From NCBI GenBank assembly GCA_902702965.1, contig CACRXP010000315.1, positions 1 to 64,000 of the forward strand: 64,000 nucleotides of DNA, written 5' to 3'. This document shows positions 43,772 to 53,912 of the stretch, one piece after another. Positions within the stretch are counted from its first letter, which is position 1; each line of letters starts with the position of its first letter. The notes under the pieces were generated by a model, which worked only from the letters and a program-made list of their open reading frames with translations, was not told the DNA's origin and ran no database searches. Origin of the DNA: Spirometra erinaceieuropaei. Taxonomy: Eukaryota > Platyhelminthes > Cestoda > Diphyllobothriidea > Diphyllobothriidae. Both the position numbers and the translations under genes were made by a program.

Positions 43772-46700
43772 TCAAGCATTTGTGATTACAGTTCGTTTGA
43801 TCCAATCGAGCACCGGTCCGTTGAGTACAAAGACACTGAACTTTCCCGTGCAATTGTAGTCAGTAAAAGAAGACAGGCCATAAAATATCCATTTCTTTTT
43901 CACCAAACAATGCAGTCCGCCTCCACTGTCACCGATACAGAGACCCTAAGTAGACCAAAAATTAGACTTGTTACATTCACTCTGCGCATGCTCTGATGGT
44001 AATTCTTACCCCATATTTGTTGTCAGTGCAGAAATGAACGTCTTTATTAACCGTCGGGAAAAATTTCGTGCAATCGGATGTCTTTGCGATTGGCACGCGC
44101 AATTCCATGAGGGTTTCCGGTTGGTCGCTAAGTGGTTGATGTGGTGGATTCGGGATGTCCCCCCAGCCAGCAAAGTTGCAGAAATGTCCAGTGGGGAGGC
44201 TTAATTTGGGTTCTGGCAAACATGCGAACTCCGCCACTGGAGCTTAACAGAAAAAGGATTTAGCTTGCATCTTGGTTTATTTGCAACTTCATAACATCTC
44301 TGCGTCCAACGGATAATTTTCACTGAAAGTATTGAAATAATTCCAAAATTGAGCCGCTGATATGGATTTTTTGTTAAAGCGCGGACTCTTTTGAACAATC
44401 TGACTCTGAATAGGGAGATAGCTATAGTAGCAGTTACGTGTCTATAGCGGGATTCAACCCCATGAATAAGTTTGAGAACAGTAGGTAGATAGCATAGATC
44501 ATAATGTCATCTGATCTTGTCAAACAGGCTTGGCCTACGTTCAGCCTGCATGGTATCGAAATATGTTTCTCACTTCCTGCCTTTTAATGTTCATGAAAAT
44601 TTATAATCTACCTTTTACTGTGATCAAACAGTTATTGTGACCCTTCTCCTTAACAATAAAATGACTATAGGGCAAGTTCTGGATAGTGCTTTTTCCCAAC
44701 CGAAGATATTTAATTGAACTATTAATAAAACATTTTGTTTTTAGTTCAAGTCGACTGTCGACCGTGTTATTTGCAGTGCAGCGAAAGAGGAATGATTTGA
44801 TTTTAAAGAATTTAAGTTTTGCCAACATTCGATCAAAGACAGTGTTATAAATGACGACACAAAAAACGGTTTTCATAATACGTTAATGAAAACTGACAAA
44901 TGTATATTGCATTAACTTGCGTAAAGGATCATTTGACGTACATCGTATGACTGCTTGGTTCAGCTTCAGAAGTGCGAAGTCGAAGCCGATAAAGTCTCCG
45001 TTGACAGGGAACTTCGGATGTATTATAATTCTGTCTACTATGATGCTGAATGCTGGAGGACGGCGCTGGGTAAAGTTATGATCGCCTATGCGAACGACCA
45101 TGGTGTTGCCGGTGATTTCCTTATATGAGAATGGCTGGCCAAACGGGGCAGGCTTGCATTGAAGTGCCGGAATTATGCAGTGGGCGGCGGTCAACACCCA
45201 TGTGGGCGCAATGAGGGTCCCTCCACAGAATGGGAATGGACCATACGCTGAAGACATCAGTCCAACCTACCACAGTGAATAATTATTAAGGTTCTAGTTC
45301 AAATATCGAACTTTAGTTTGCTGAAGCGTTCGATCGGAGTTACATTTGCAGTAGATGTGCTAACTCATAAAATGTCAACATGAACTCTGAAATGCGTTTT
45401 CGACACAAAAAGATTAATTAAGTAGGGTTGTAATATTCATAACCATGGATCATATTCCCATAATAATTTAGCTACGTCAAGATGCCAGCTTTCAAAATAA
45501 CTTCTTTTCCGCAGTCTGTACAAATTTCCCTCTGTAAAAATGACTACTTGTGTAGCATGAAATTTCGCACTGACTTATGATGCCCTTGCAAATTCAAACA
45601 TATAGCATAGGAAACGTGTGTTAAAATGTCCGCTCTTTTGCTCATTCAGTAGAAGACAACGCTTTCTTTAAATTTTAAACTGGGAGAAGGGGTGAAAGTC
45701 GGTTTTAAAAAAGTTTTTAATTATGACATTTTTTAAGACCGCTAAGCGTCCTTTCATAAAACATAATGTCTCTGCATTTACTAACGTTGCTTGTAAAGTT
45801 TACAATATGCTCATATCCACTGATAAATTTTATGAACCTCTATACGGTCGCCTCTTAATACCGTAGAGAAACGTAGGATTTTCCGTACAGGGAAAATATA
45901 AGGCTTATAGTTTAGAAGCCCTGAATGCAAGTGCAACGACATGTCGGTTTCGAATTTATCCGGGAATTAGAAAGGTTTTTATGAACCGGATTATACACCT
46001 TCATCAGGAATAAAATTCGAATAAGACGTAATATTATAACAAATGGGTAAAAAGACAAATATTTTAATGCATGTTTTCTATAAAATATATTTTAATTTAT
46101 ATAAGCATTAAAATCGAAGAGAAAATTCAATGCTACCTACAGTCAGTGACCGATCTCATGAAATGCTGGCGGAGATTCTGAATTGCCTTTTCGAGTAGGG
46201 AGGATTACTTAGGCGTGGTTGTAATACTGATTATCTTGCGGTATAATCCCATAGTATTTTGGACTCGGCAAGATGTCGGCTCTGGAATACATTGCTTTCT
46301 AAATTCCCGTAGAAACTGTATTCTGCAAAAAATGACTACTTAAGTCGCATGCATCTTTCTCATTGATTTTCGATGGTCTTTCACGTGCAAATATATTTTA
46401 TAGAAACCAAGAACAAAATTATGCTTTATTTCGGCTGCTTGATAGAGAATGACGTCATCTTTATTCTTTATGCTTGATAAGGAAACATAATTAGGTTTCA
46501 AAAAGATTTTAATTAGGAGATTTTTTAAGACCGTGCAATGTCCATTCATATAGCATCGAACCTGTCCGTTCACCACTGCTCCTCATGAAATGTACAACAT
46601 AGATTGCATCTATTGAAAGATTTTATGGACTCTGTATAATATCTTTTCAAAAACATAGAAGAATATATGATTTCCTTTACGTGAAGCGCATGCATCTTGT

Positions 46701-47789
46701 AGGCTTAAATCAACATGCGCTAATGCGACGACTGATCAGGCTCTAAATTATTCGGCAATTTAAAAACTATTTAAAAAAATAATTATACTCCTCTCTATCA
46801 AACGGCTAAAAGAAAACCTATTCCTGTTCAGGGTTTCTCTGAAAGATATTTGAAATTGCAAGACCATCGAAAATCAATGAGAAAAATGCATGCTACTTAT
46901 GTAGCCATTTTTTGTCGAATTCAGTTTCTACGGGAGTTTAAGAAGCAATGTACTCCAAAGCCGACATCTTTCCGAGTCCGAAATACTATGGGATTTTATC
47001 GCAAGATAATCAGTATAACAACCGCGTCTAAGTAATCCTTCCCATTCGAAAACGCATTTCAGAATTTCAGCCAACATTTTACGAGATCGGTCACTCACTG
47101 AAAGTGGATATTTTTTACAGAATTTGGTTTTTGCAGGCGGCCGAAATGAAGGCCGTCCGGAAAGCCGGCATCCTGAGGTAACTGACATATCATGGGATTA
47201 TGCTGCACGTTTATTAATATTACAACCTTAATTAATCTTTATGAGTCGAAAACGCACTTCAGAATTCCGGTTAGTACTTCATGATTTAGCACATATACTG
47301 TAGTTCTGGGGTTGGAGCACGGTAGCATTTACCAAACCCCGAGTTTAACGGAAGCCTATCTGCATTTCGGCGGATGTGGGGCTTCGTTTTTCAGTGTCCT
47401 ACCTGTTGGGTCATGTAAGCAATTTCGATAGGAAAGTGTAACGGTGGACGCATTGCTAATCGCAGTCTCAGAGTCCTGGAATGAGAATATGGCTAAAACG
47501 GCGTTTTAGAAGGCATAAAACTGAATCATGCCGGGTTTTTCCAACATAAAAAACTGTCTATGATTAATCAACATGATTGCGAAAAAGCCTCTTATGGGTT
47601 TCTCATTCCACATCGTCTGAGTATTAGCGAAAAAAGCAAATGCTGCACACTGTCAATTCATTACATGCCACGGATAGCTATTTTTAGGGGCTTCCGTCTT
47701 TTTCTTCGCGTGACCTTCAGGCGGAGTCTGGGAGTCCGGGCGATTTCCGCAATCCCGGGGCAGCCCATTGATCAGAAATTCATCTTGGC
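43772..47789 (-). CDS. Chymotrypsin-fold serine protease, copy C (all visible exons intact)
   Basis: Four minus-strand exons: 47789-47665 (125 nt), 45266-44942 (325), 44242-44010 (233) and 43945-43772 (174). They splice in phase with donors GTAATG, GTACGT and GTAAGA and AG acceptors. Exon 1: INGLPRDCGNRPDSQTPPEG then HAKKKTEAPKNSYPWH. Exon 2: VGLMSSAYGPFPFCGGTLIA, WVLTAAHC (catalytic His) and FDFALLKL (catalytic Asp). Exon 3: GHFCNFAGWGDIPNPPHQPL and FCTDNKYG. Exon 4: LCIGDSGGG (catalytic Ser), ending LDWIKRTVITNA with TGA. S1-family proteases are normally secreted zymogens; here the IVGG activation end is absent and residue 189 is Gly. It is the only copy with every donor and frame intact, so it may be the active parent gene. 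Upstream exons were not identified. Intron 1 carries a 1.95-kb TIR element. Confidence 0.75.
45349..47300. mobile_element. TIR element inside intron 1 of protease copy C
   Basis: The ends are inverted repeats of about 130 bp. The left end starts CAGTAGATGTGCTAACTCAT and the right end, read inversely, CAGTATATGTGCTAAATCAT, with 'gcgttttcgac' and 'ttgtaatatt' shared further in. Copies A and B show the uninterrupted intron here (GAGTTAGTTCTG). A TA-like target is possible but not resolved. No transposase frame is recognisable. A second palindromic element is nested at 46150-47095. Confidence 0.7.
46150..47095. mobile_element. Nested palindromic element with about 245-bp TIRs
   Basis: Arms 46150-46400 and 46850-47095 are inverted copies. 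Each arm starts near AGTGACCGATCTC and includes 'cccatagtatttcgga'-like, 'gatgtcggct' and 'attgattttcgatggtctt' landmarks. The core (46400-46850) encodes nothing recognised. It is a MITE-like fold-back element inside the larger TIR element. Confidence 0.7.
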
Positions 47790-47864
47790 CTTTAATGTAA
47801 AAAAGCCAACATATAATCATGCGATATATCTAAGATATTGTTGGAGTTCAATTACTTCCAAATA

Positions 47865-48405
47865 ACCATAAAAGTGAAGGCAAAACTTCGAGTTCCAGGT
47901 GTATGCATAAGTGAAGAAAAAGAGTCGAGCACCGGAGTAGTGTATCGCATTCCGTGTCAAAATTGTCCTTGTAACTACACAGGACAGACTGGACGCATGC
48001 TCGAATCTCGCATACACGAACATAAGCTGGCTGTGCGGTGAGGCGACGCATTATCACAAGTGGCCGCCCACACCTACGAAATGGGTCACGAGTTTAACTT
48101 CGCAACCACCAAAATAGTCGCCCACGCCGGAAACAAAACAGGCCGAGAATTGATTGAAGCCTGAGCCTCGGATGAGAACTCGGTCAATCGATTTATCGAT
48201 CTGGCGCCGGCGTACAGAGCCCAACGTAGTCACCTCCAGGAGTGCGACGTCGGTCGATGACTGGGCCTACGTGCCTTATAACTGCCGCTTGTCCTGTTTC
48301 TGCCACTACCTCTGACGATGGACTCCTGTACGAGTCTGAATGCTCAGGATAATAAACGATGTGTTCCGGTGCTCGACTCTTCTTCTTCACTTAATCATAC
48401 AAGTT
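47865..48405 (+). mobile_element. GIY-YIG mini-element in block C spacer
   Basis: Absent from blocks A and B, where the spacer is continuous. The plus strand reads STGVVYRIPCQNCPCNYTGQ with TGRMLESRIHEHKLAVR (GIY-YIG two-strand signature, second strand NYTG, catalytic Arg region present), a stop, then LSQVAAHTYEMGHEFNF and a second stop after GRELIEA. The 3' end carries a hammerhead-like fold and closes with a 28-bp inverted copy of its own early segment (about 47909-47936 against 48365-48392, one mismatch). No RT is present. It represents another PLE family. Confidence 0.75.
48310..48362 (+). ncRNA. Hammerhead-like motif, degenerate
   Basis: CTGACGA, helix II GGACTC / GAGTCT with six bases between, GAAT instead of GAAA, then GCTC and helix I ACCT / AGGA. 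The last core base is changed, so activity is doubtful. The translated text TSDDGLLYESE parallels SDDGFExESE at the other PLE ends. Confidence 0.4.
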
Positions 48406-49084
48406 AATTTTCGAGAGCATTAAGAAGTTCTAATTAAAATGATGTTACGTTTACGTCCTAATCAAAAGTAAATATAGGAAAAATAACTAAGCGTTTAAAA
48501 GCTTCCACTGGTTACTGTAAAATAATGGTTGATACCTTTTACGGTGGCCACGAGGAGAATCGCTTCAAAGATGCACACTGCTAACCACATCTGACGATAT
48601 TCGCGGAATATCGAAGCTTAAAGATGCACGTTGAATGTGAGAGACTTTCATGCTTATATATTAATTATCAGGTATGTAAGCTAATGTGAGCTGGCAAAAA
48701 TTGGAGCAAACCAATAGGAAAAAACGAAAACATATTTGCACGCAAAGTTCCTGTTGGAGTTTTTCAGATCTGCTGACTGTTATGTAGGTCACTGTTCAAA
48801 TAAACCTTTGCAGAGCTGTTGCAAAATACTGGAGTTATAAATATAAGCGGGTAGAAAATGTATTCTTTTGTCTGACAGACTAACATTACCGTGTCCTGGA
48901 ATTATAGTCGAACACGTATTCTGAGAAAATCTAGCAGTTAAGTGTCAAAAACCAGAAAATGATGTCATACATGTAGTAAATGAGAACTTTTCCCTTGCGG
49001 TGAAGCAAGCAGGTGCTAAGAGCCAACGAAAGTTTGAAGAAACTTTTTGATTGTTAGAATAATATATATATAATGTTAGGGGGC

Positions 49085-49476
49085 GCTCATCGATCGTTCA
49101 TACGGAACTCACTCGTTCCGTTGTGCCTTAAGGGCTCTCTCTCGAGCCCAACCGGCAGCCGCGCAGCGGCGCATGATATATAGGCAGAATGACATTACCG
49201 ACAAAGACAAGGGAGACTGGAATGGCCATTTCTGGCTTATTAGCCGTCGTCAGCCAGCCATACCCAAGTCCGAAGTGTGGAACACCCGAGCCTCGAACTC
49301 GCGACCTGTTGGCTCGTGGCCCGGTGAGTAGAGGCGTTGACTTCTAAACCAACAGGTCGCGAGTTCGAGGCTCGGGTGTTCCACACTTCGGACTTGGGTA
49401 TGGCTGGCTGACGACGGCTAATAAGCCAGAAATGGCCATTCCAGTCTCCCTTGTCTTTGTCGGTAATATCATTCTG

Positions 49477-49500
<24 letters not shown>
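49085..49500. mobile_element. Palindromic pair of tRNA-derived SINEs
   Basis: The left SINE reads on the minus strand (full tail with AACGGAACGAGTGAGTTCCG) and the right SINE on the plus strand. Arms of about 142 bp (49170-49311 and 49350-49491) are nearly identical and inverted. The 38-bp centre holds the A-box-like 'tggcccggtgagtagaggcg' of the right copy. A TA dinucleotide run follows at 49479-49509. Confidence 0.8.
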
Positions 49501-49513
<13 letters not shown>

Positions 49514-50084
49514 ATTCAGATATTCAAAGGGTAGTACATGTGAGTGAGTTAGCAACCAGTCCACATTCAAGGTCCACTCATAAAGCAGTAATAGAGATTG
49601 TGATTTGTTAATATACTGGTGATTTCTTCTATGAATAACTAAACGATACCAAACATGCTTGCGCGGAGTGTCAATATTTCTTAAAACCAGTCTACACGAA
49701 CTTTTTAATAAAGTTCGCCAATGAAATACGTTAAACAGTGGTTGAATGCGGGTATCGATGTTGCTTTCGAGAATATGATGGTGTATTCGAAGTTAAAATT
49801 ACAAAGTCGCAAATTTTCAAGGTATAAATCTATCATGAGCAAATTATTACGGCGTCAAAGCAACTCGTAAGGGCTTTTCATCTTCATTCCATCGCTGAAT
49901 AGCGTAGGCAAAGGGTATAGAGTGCGCAATCTGGTGCAGTTTCTGACAACATTAACATGAAGGTTGAAGGTCATATTCCGGAAGACATGATCCGAATGAT
50001 GAAAAAGATCACCTCGAGGTCGATAAGAAAAGGAAAGACGGAAGGCATGCTGTCGTACGAAAGCGTGAGTATGTCTGTGGACCG

Positions 50085-50262
50085 ACAGTTCGACCGTAGA
50101 TTTCGAAGAAATTCACCGGGTGTTCCACAACAAGGTGTAGCAGGTTCTGTGACTTGCGCGCGAATTAGTTTATAGTGATAGTGGACTCGCGCAGCATCTA
50201 CCGCACTCTCTCTTCTTCACTCCCCAACTGGACCCGGTGTCAAGACAGAGTCAAGAAGACCA
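50085..50262 (-). repeat. Repeat X, copy 7 (partial, inverted) at a breakpoint
   Basis: Matches 40370-40560 and stops abruptly at about 50268, where the inverted protease exon 3 of block D begins. Confidence 0.7.
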
Positions 50263-50270
50263 AAGGCGAA

Positions 50271-50622
50271 CAACCGAATACTCTCATGGAAGTGCGCGTG
50301 CCGATCGCAAAGACATCCGATCGCACGAAATTTTTCCCGACGGTTAATAAAGACGTTCATTTCCGCACTGACAACAAATATGGGGTAAGAATTACCTTCA
50401 GAGCATGCGCAGAGTGAATGTAACAAGTCTAATTTTTGGTCTATTTAGGGTCTCTGTATCGGTGACAGTGGAGGCGGACTGCATTGTTTGGTGAAAAAGA
50501 AATGGATATTTTATGGCCTGTCTTCTTTTACTGACTACAATTGCACGTGAAAGTTCAGTGTCTTTGTACTCAACGGACCGGTGCTCGATTGGATCAAACG
50601 AACTGTAATCACAAATGCTTGA
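50271..50622 (+). pseudogene. Serine protease copy D (inverted, truncated)
   Basis: Only part of exon 3 (50271-50384) and exon 4 (50449-50622) are present, now on the plus strand. Exon 3 starts in the middle (NTLMEVRVPIAKTS) and has two Cys codons changed to Arg. The splice sites are intact (GTAAGA; ATTTAG). Exon 4 retains CIGDSGGG but has a nonsense TGA at 50548-50550 where copy C has GGA. Otherwise it is nearly identical to copy C, so the inverted duplication is recent compared with A and B. Confidence 0.85.
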
Positions 50623-50944
50623 ATGACTTTGTTTGCATTACACCGGAACTCCAACGGCACTATTGTACACCACTGTGTCCTACGCTTGTTTCACAGCCTG
50701 TCATACATAACCTTTAAAAAAAAGTGTTTTTGCCTGAATAGCTCTACTCCTGACAGAAAATTCACGGATATTTACGATTATGCTATGCATAGAAATCAGA
50801 TTCTGCATAGACGAATACACCACAACAGCAGGTCGACAGGACAGTGACTTCCCTGAGAGCAAGTATCCAATCCCAAATTAAAAATACGGCGAAATCGTAT
50901 ACAGGCGTGTGCCGCATTTGTAGTTTGTCTTTTCAACATTTGCG

Positions 50945-51480
50945 ACAGGGGGTAGCACGTGACTAAAGATGACAGTCCGACTGTCGTACCCGACGATGTC
51001 CGCCGTTTGCTCTGCAGAAAGGTGACGCAGGAACGGTGGCTTGCGCGTGAATTAGTTGATAGTGATAGTGGATGCAAAGAGGCGAGTTCCAGGAAGTAGT
51101 CGCGAAGACAGGGGCCCGATCGCGACATATACCGCATTCTCTTCTCCTCCACATCTGTGTCCGGTGTCCAGACATAGTCAGGAAGACCAGAGGTGAGGGA
51201 TGGCGCAGGTTGCTGGCACGACCGCACCCCCTACCTAGGCGTACCATCACACCTTCCCCTCCCCCGCGTCCACAAGCAAAACTTGGCCAGGATTTTAACC
51301 AATCACTGTACCACAACGGAACAGAAAGATAAGGATGACTGGACAGTCATGCTCACGAACTGTATACCCAGCGGTAGCGCAACTGCATCTACCGGCAGGG
51401 TGCCGGGTGCCAGAGAACCGCCAGTGGAAACCAGGCTGCGAGGGCCATGGTTTGCTCATCCTGGCATATCAGACGCTTAG
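50945..51480 (-). repeat. Repeat X, copy 8 (in inverted block D)
   Basis: Reverse complement of 42960-43455 with few differences. Confidence 0.75.
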
Positions 51481-52046
51481 ATTCCTTGCGGTCCAGAAGA
51501 GTGACACGCAGTCCTGCATTTGCCTGGGCCATCACCCTTCAAAGGCAGGATAACCAGTCAGTCAACGACTGAAAGGCACTGCACACTGAGCTCAAACACT
51601 AACACCTCACATGCTTGAGCGAGTAAGAGCTCACTTTAAGAAGTGGTCGTTTCTGCAAGACTCTCACCCCACCAGTCTGTCACTCCAAACGAACAAACAC
51701 ACAACTGGACTGACTGCGTAAACTGAGTTGGGGCTTCAGTCGACGGTGCTTGTGCGCCGTGATAGTCTCAGAACCGGATCACACAGGCAGCGGAGGAGTT
51801 GAAGGGGGAAGGCGCTGAGAAGTGCACCTTCCGCTTGCGTGGGATGTGGCAAATGAGTCCTTGCGCTAAAAGGCGGCGGGAGATGTTTTTGCGTGTGCTG
51901 GCTGAGGATACACAAGCTGCGTCAGCCTATCTTGAGTGCAATCTCGCACAAACTTCTCGCGTTTGTATGGACTGCTGAGACGCGCATAGATGTTTTTTTT
52001 AAAGTAGAAAAACACGAACGTTGATCAGGGTGGCACATCTGCGTTC

Positions 52047-52942
52047 TCCATATTCTTAGCATTCGTGGGAATCAAAACAATTATTAGACACGTAAACAAC
52101 GCCTAAATGTCTTTGTCAATACCAGCATTTGCATTTGCTTAATTTCCGTTTATTTGAGGGAGACACACGTGTTAAACCTTTGAACTCCCTGTTTGTTTCA
52201 AGGAAGCATATTATATCCAAAATTTGAAAATGGAAACATGAAACGGCTACATAAGATTTCGAAACCAAACAGATATACGAATTTTCCAAGTGTTGTAAAC
52301 ATTAACATTACAAAATTTGATGTACAGTAGTCACTCCATGGATAATTGGGGTGATCTTAAATGGCATCTTTCGTTTTGTGAGATGATCTGTAATTCTACA
52401 CAGGTAAAGAAATGAGCGGTTGGTGGTTACAATTATTACAACTCTGATGGCGGTCCTAGTGAATTTAAACTGACTGGGGAAGGGAGCAAAATGCCAACGT
52501 GTCTTCGATGCGCTCTTGAGTATGACGCCGTCAGCATTAGCTTAACTACATCTAAAAGCTGATGCTGCATTTATCACCAGTGGTATGCAGGATAGAAGTC
52601 GTTTGTTGAGTTTGGATTTGGGGTTACAGGATAGTTCAACAGGAATATTTCGATAACATTTCCCATGGTCGCCTCCCCCTTTGACATCTAGAGAGCCCGC
52701 TTGAACTTATCGACGGATCGTTCAAACCGTCAATTTGACTGCGTGTGATACAATGGCGTTCTCCATATCCTTAGCACTCGTGGGAATCAAAACAATTATC
52801 AGACACGAAAACAACGCCTAAATGTTCTACTCAATACCAGCATTTGCATTTGCCTAGTTTCAGTTTATTTGAGGGAGACACACGTGTTGGACCTTTGAAC
52901 TCCCTGTTTGTTTCAAGGAAGCCAATTATATCAAAAATTTTG
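52047..52942. repeat. About 180-bp direct repeats flanking the inverted integrase fragment
   Basis: 52047-52230 and 52764-52942 are similar direct copies, both starting 'ccatat(t/c)cttagca' and containing 'acaacgcctaaatgt' and 'tttgaactccctgtttgttt'. Between them is the inverted Gypsy integrase piece (52480-52745). In blocks B and C this sequence occurs once, downstream of the integrase, which suggests an LTR-related or locally duplicated segment. Confidence 0.5.
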
Positions 52943-53011
52943 TGACCGATCAGTCACAAACGCAGTTGCGTAAGGGCGCTATACCGGCGTGTTGAGACGC
53001 ACTGCAGTGAA

Positions 53012-53893
53012 ATGGAAGACAAGGTTGCTGAATTACCGTATCTTCGACGGGTAATGAGAGCCAATGGCTACCCGCGCAACTTTGTCAACCAGTGCATGCG
53101 AAAAGGACACCAGAGACCAAATCCAACTAGCCCCAAATTTTGGCGGGCTCTTCCGTACGTGAAAAACGTCTCCGAAGCCGTCAGTCGTCTTCTCACTCCA
53201 CTTGGAGTTGGGGTTGCACACAGGCCGGAGGCAAACATTAGACGCCAAATCATGAGGCCAAAAGACCCGCTGCCACGGCAGGAAACGTCTGGAGTCGTTT
53301 ACCGGATCTGGTGTAGTTGCGGACAAAGCAATTATGTCGGTGAAACTGGGAGATTACTTCGTACGCGACTTGCCGAGCACGCAGCAGCAGTGAGGCGGGG
53401 AGACGCTAACTCTCAGGTGGCGGCACACTCGACGGGACCCGGCCATATTTTCAAATTTCAAGAGGCCGAAATCCTCGCAAGGGGTAACAACCGCGTGAGC
53501 CGCGGGCTGCTCGAGTCCTGGTTCTCAGGCCCGCAATCCATCAACAAACACAATGACCTCCCGGTGCCCTATTCCGTATTGCGATTTTCTTTGGGCAGGG
53601 GGATCAGTCACGTGGGGAGGGCGCGGGTGAGCAATTATCACGGTGACTGTGAGCCAGTTTGCCGAGCAATCGTCACACCAGCATCGAGCACGGATGACGA
53701 CATCGCGGCAATTAACAACTCGGACTCGGGCCGCCAAGCCAACGCCGCATCAATTACGACCCCAGCGGCGATTGTGAGAACTGTTAATTGCAGTCCCCAC
53801 ACGGTCCCACGGCAGCCACGTGCTATAAATACTGCACTCCTGGTGCCACCTTCACATCTATCTGCGAATGTCTCTGATGATGGATTCGAGTGA
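53012..53893 (+). CDS. PLE endonuclease-domain protein (RT linker + GIY-YIG)
   Basis: An uninterrupted 293-codon frame. Residues 1-60 form the post-RT linker (LPYLRRVMRANGYPRNFVNQ). Around residue 90, ETSGVVYRIWCSCGQSNYVG then ETGRLLRTRLAEHAAAVRRG give the GIY-YIG core with the first-strand VVY, the NYVG strand and the catalytic Arg region. VAAHSTGPGHIFKFQEAEIL and GLLESWFSGPQSINKHNDLP complete the domain. A low-complexity Ser/Ala/Asp tail leads to PRQPRAINTALLVPP and SDDGFE, whose stop codon (53891-53893) lies inside the hammerhead. The start is not a native one; the upstream RT has been lost. Confidence 0.85.
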   Translation: MEDKVAELPYLRRVMRANGYPRNFVNQCMRKGHQRPNPTSPKFWRALPYVKNVSEAVSRLLTPLGVGVAHRPEANIRRQIMRPKDPLPRQETSGVVYRIWCSCGQSNYVGETGRLLRTRLAEHAAAVRRGDANSQVAAHSTGPGHIFKFQEAEILARGNNRVSRGLLESWFSGPQSINKHNDLPVPYSVLRFSLGRGISHVGRARVSNYHGDCEPVCRAIVTPASSTDDDIAAINNSDSGRQANAASITTPAAIVRTVNCSPHTVPRQPRAINTALLVPPSHLSANVSDDGFE

Positions 53894-53912
53894 GAATCCG
53901 AAACGTCAGGCA
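53869..53912 (+). ncRNA. Hammerhead ribozyme-like motif overlapping the ORF stop
   Basis: Helix I TGTCT (53869-53873) pairs with AGGCA (53908-53912). CTGATGA spans 53874-53880, followed by one unpaired T. Helix II is GGATTC/GAATCC (53882-53887, 53894-53899) around loop GAGTGA. GAAA is at 53900-53903, helix III is only two pairs (ACGT), and cleavage is predicted after C53907. All core nucleotides match. Such very short helix III forms are known to work as dimers in PLEs and related elements. Confidence 0.7.

Larger units (their letters stand above)
41631..50262 (+). repeat. Segmental duplication block C
   Basis: Third direct copy, lengthened by a TIR element inside the protease intron (45349-47300), a GIY-YIG mini-element (47865-48405) and a SINE palindrome (49085-49500). 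It lacks about 600 bp present in block B after repeat X (between 43460 and 43690). It ends in inverted repeat X text and switches at about 50268 into the inverted block D. Confidence 0.75.
50271..52760 (-). repeat. Inverted duplication block D
   Basis: Reversed sequence of block C/B from protease exon 3 back through repeat X to the Gypsy integrase. Its left edge is the head-to-head breakpoint at about 50268. The stretch 50630-50940 and 51480-52480 holds no recognised genes, only shared block sequence. Confidence 0.75.
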
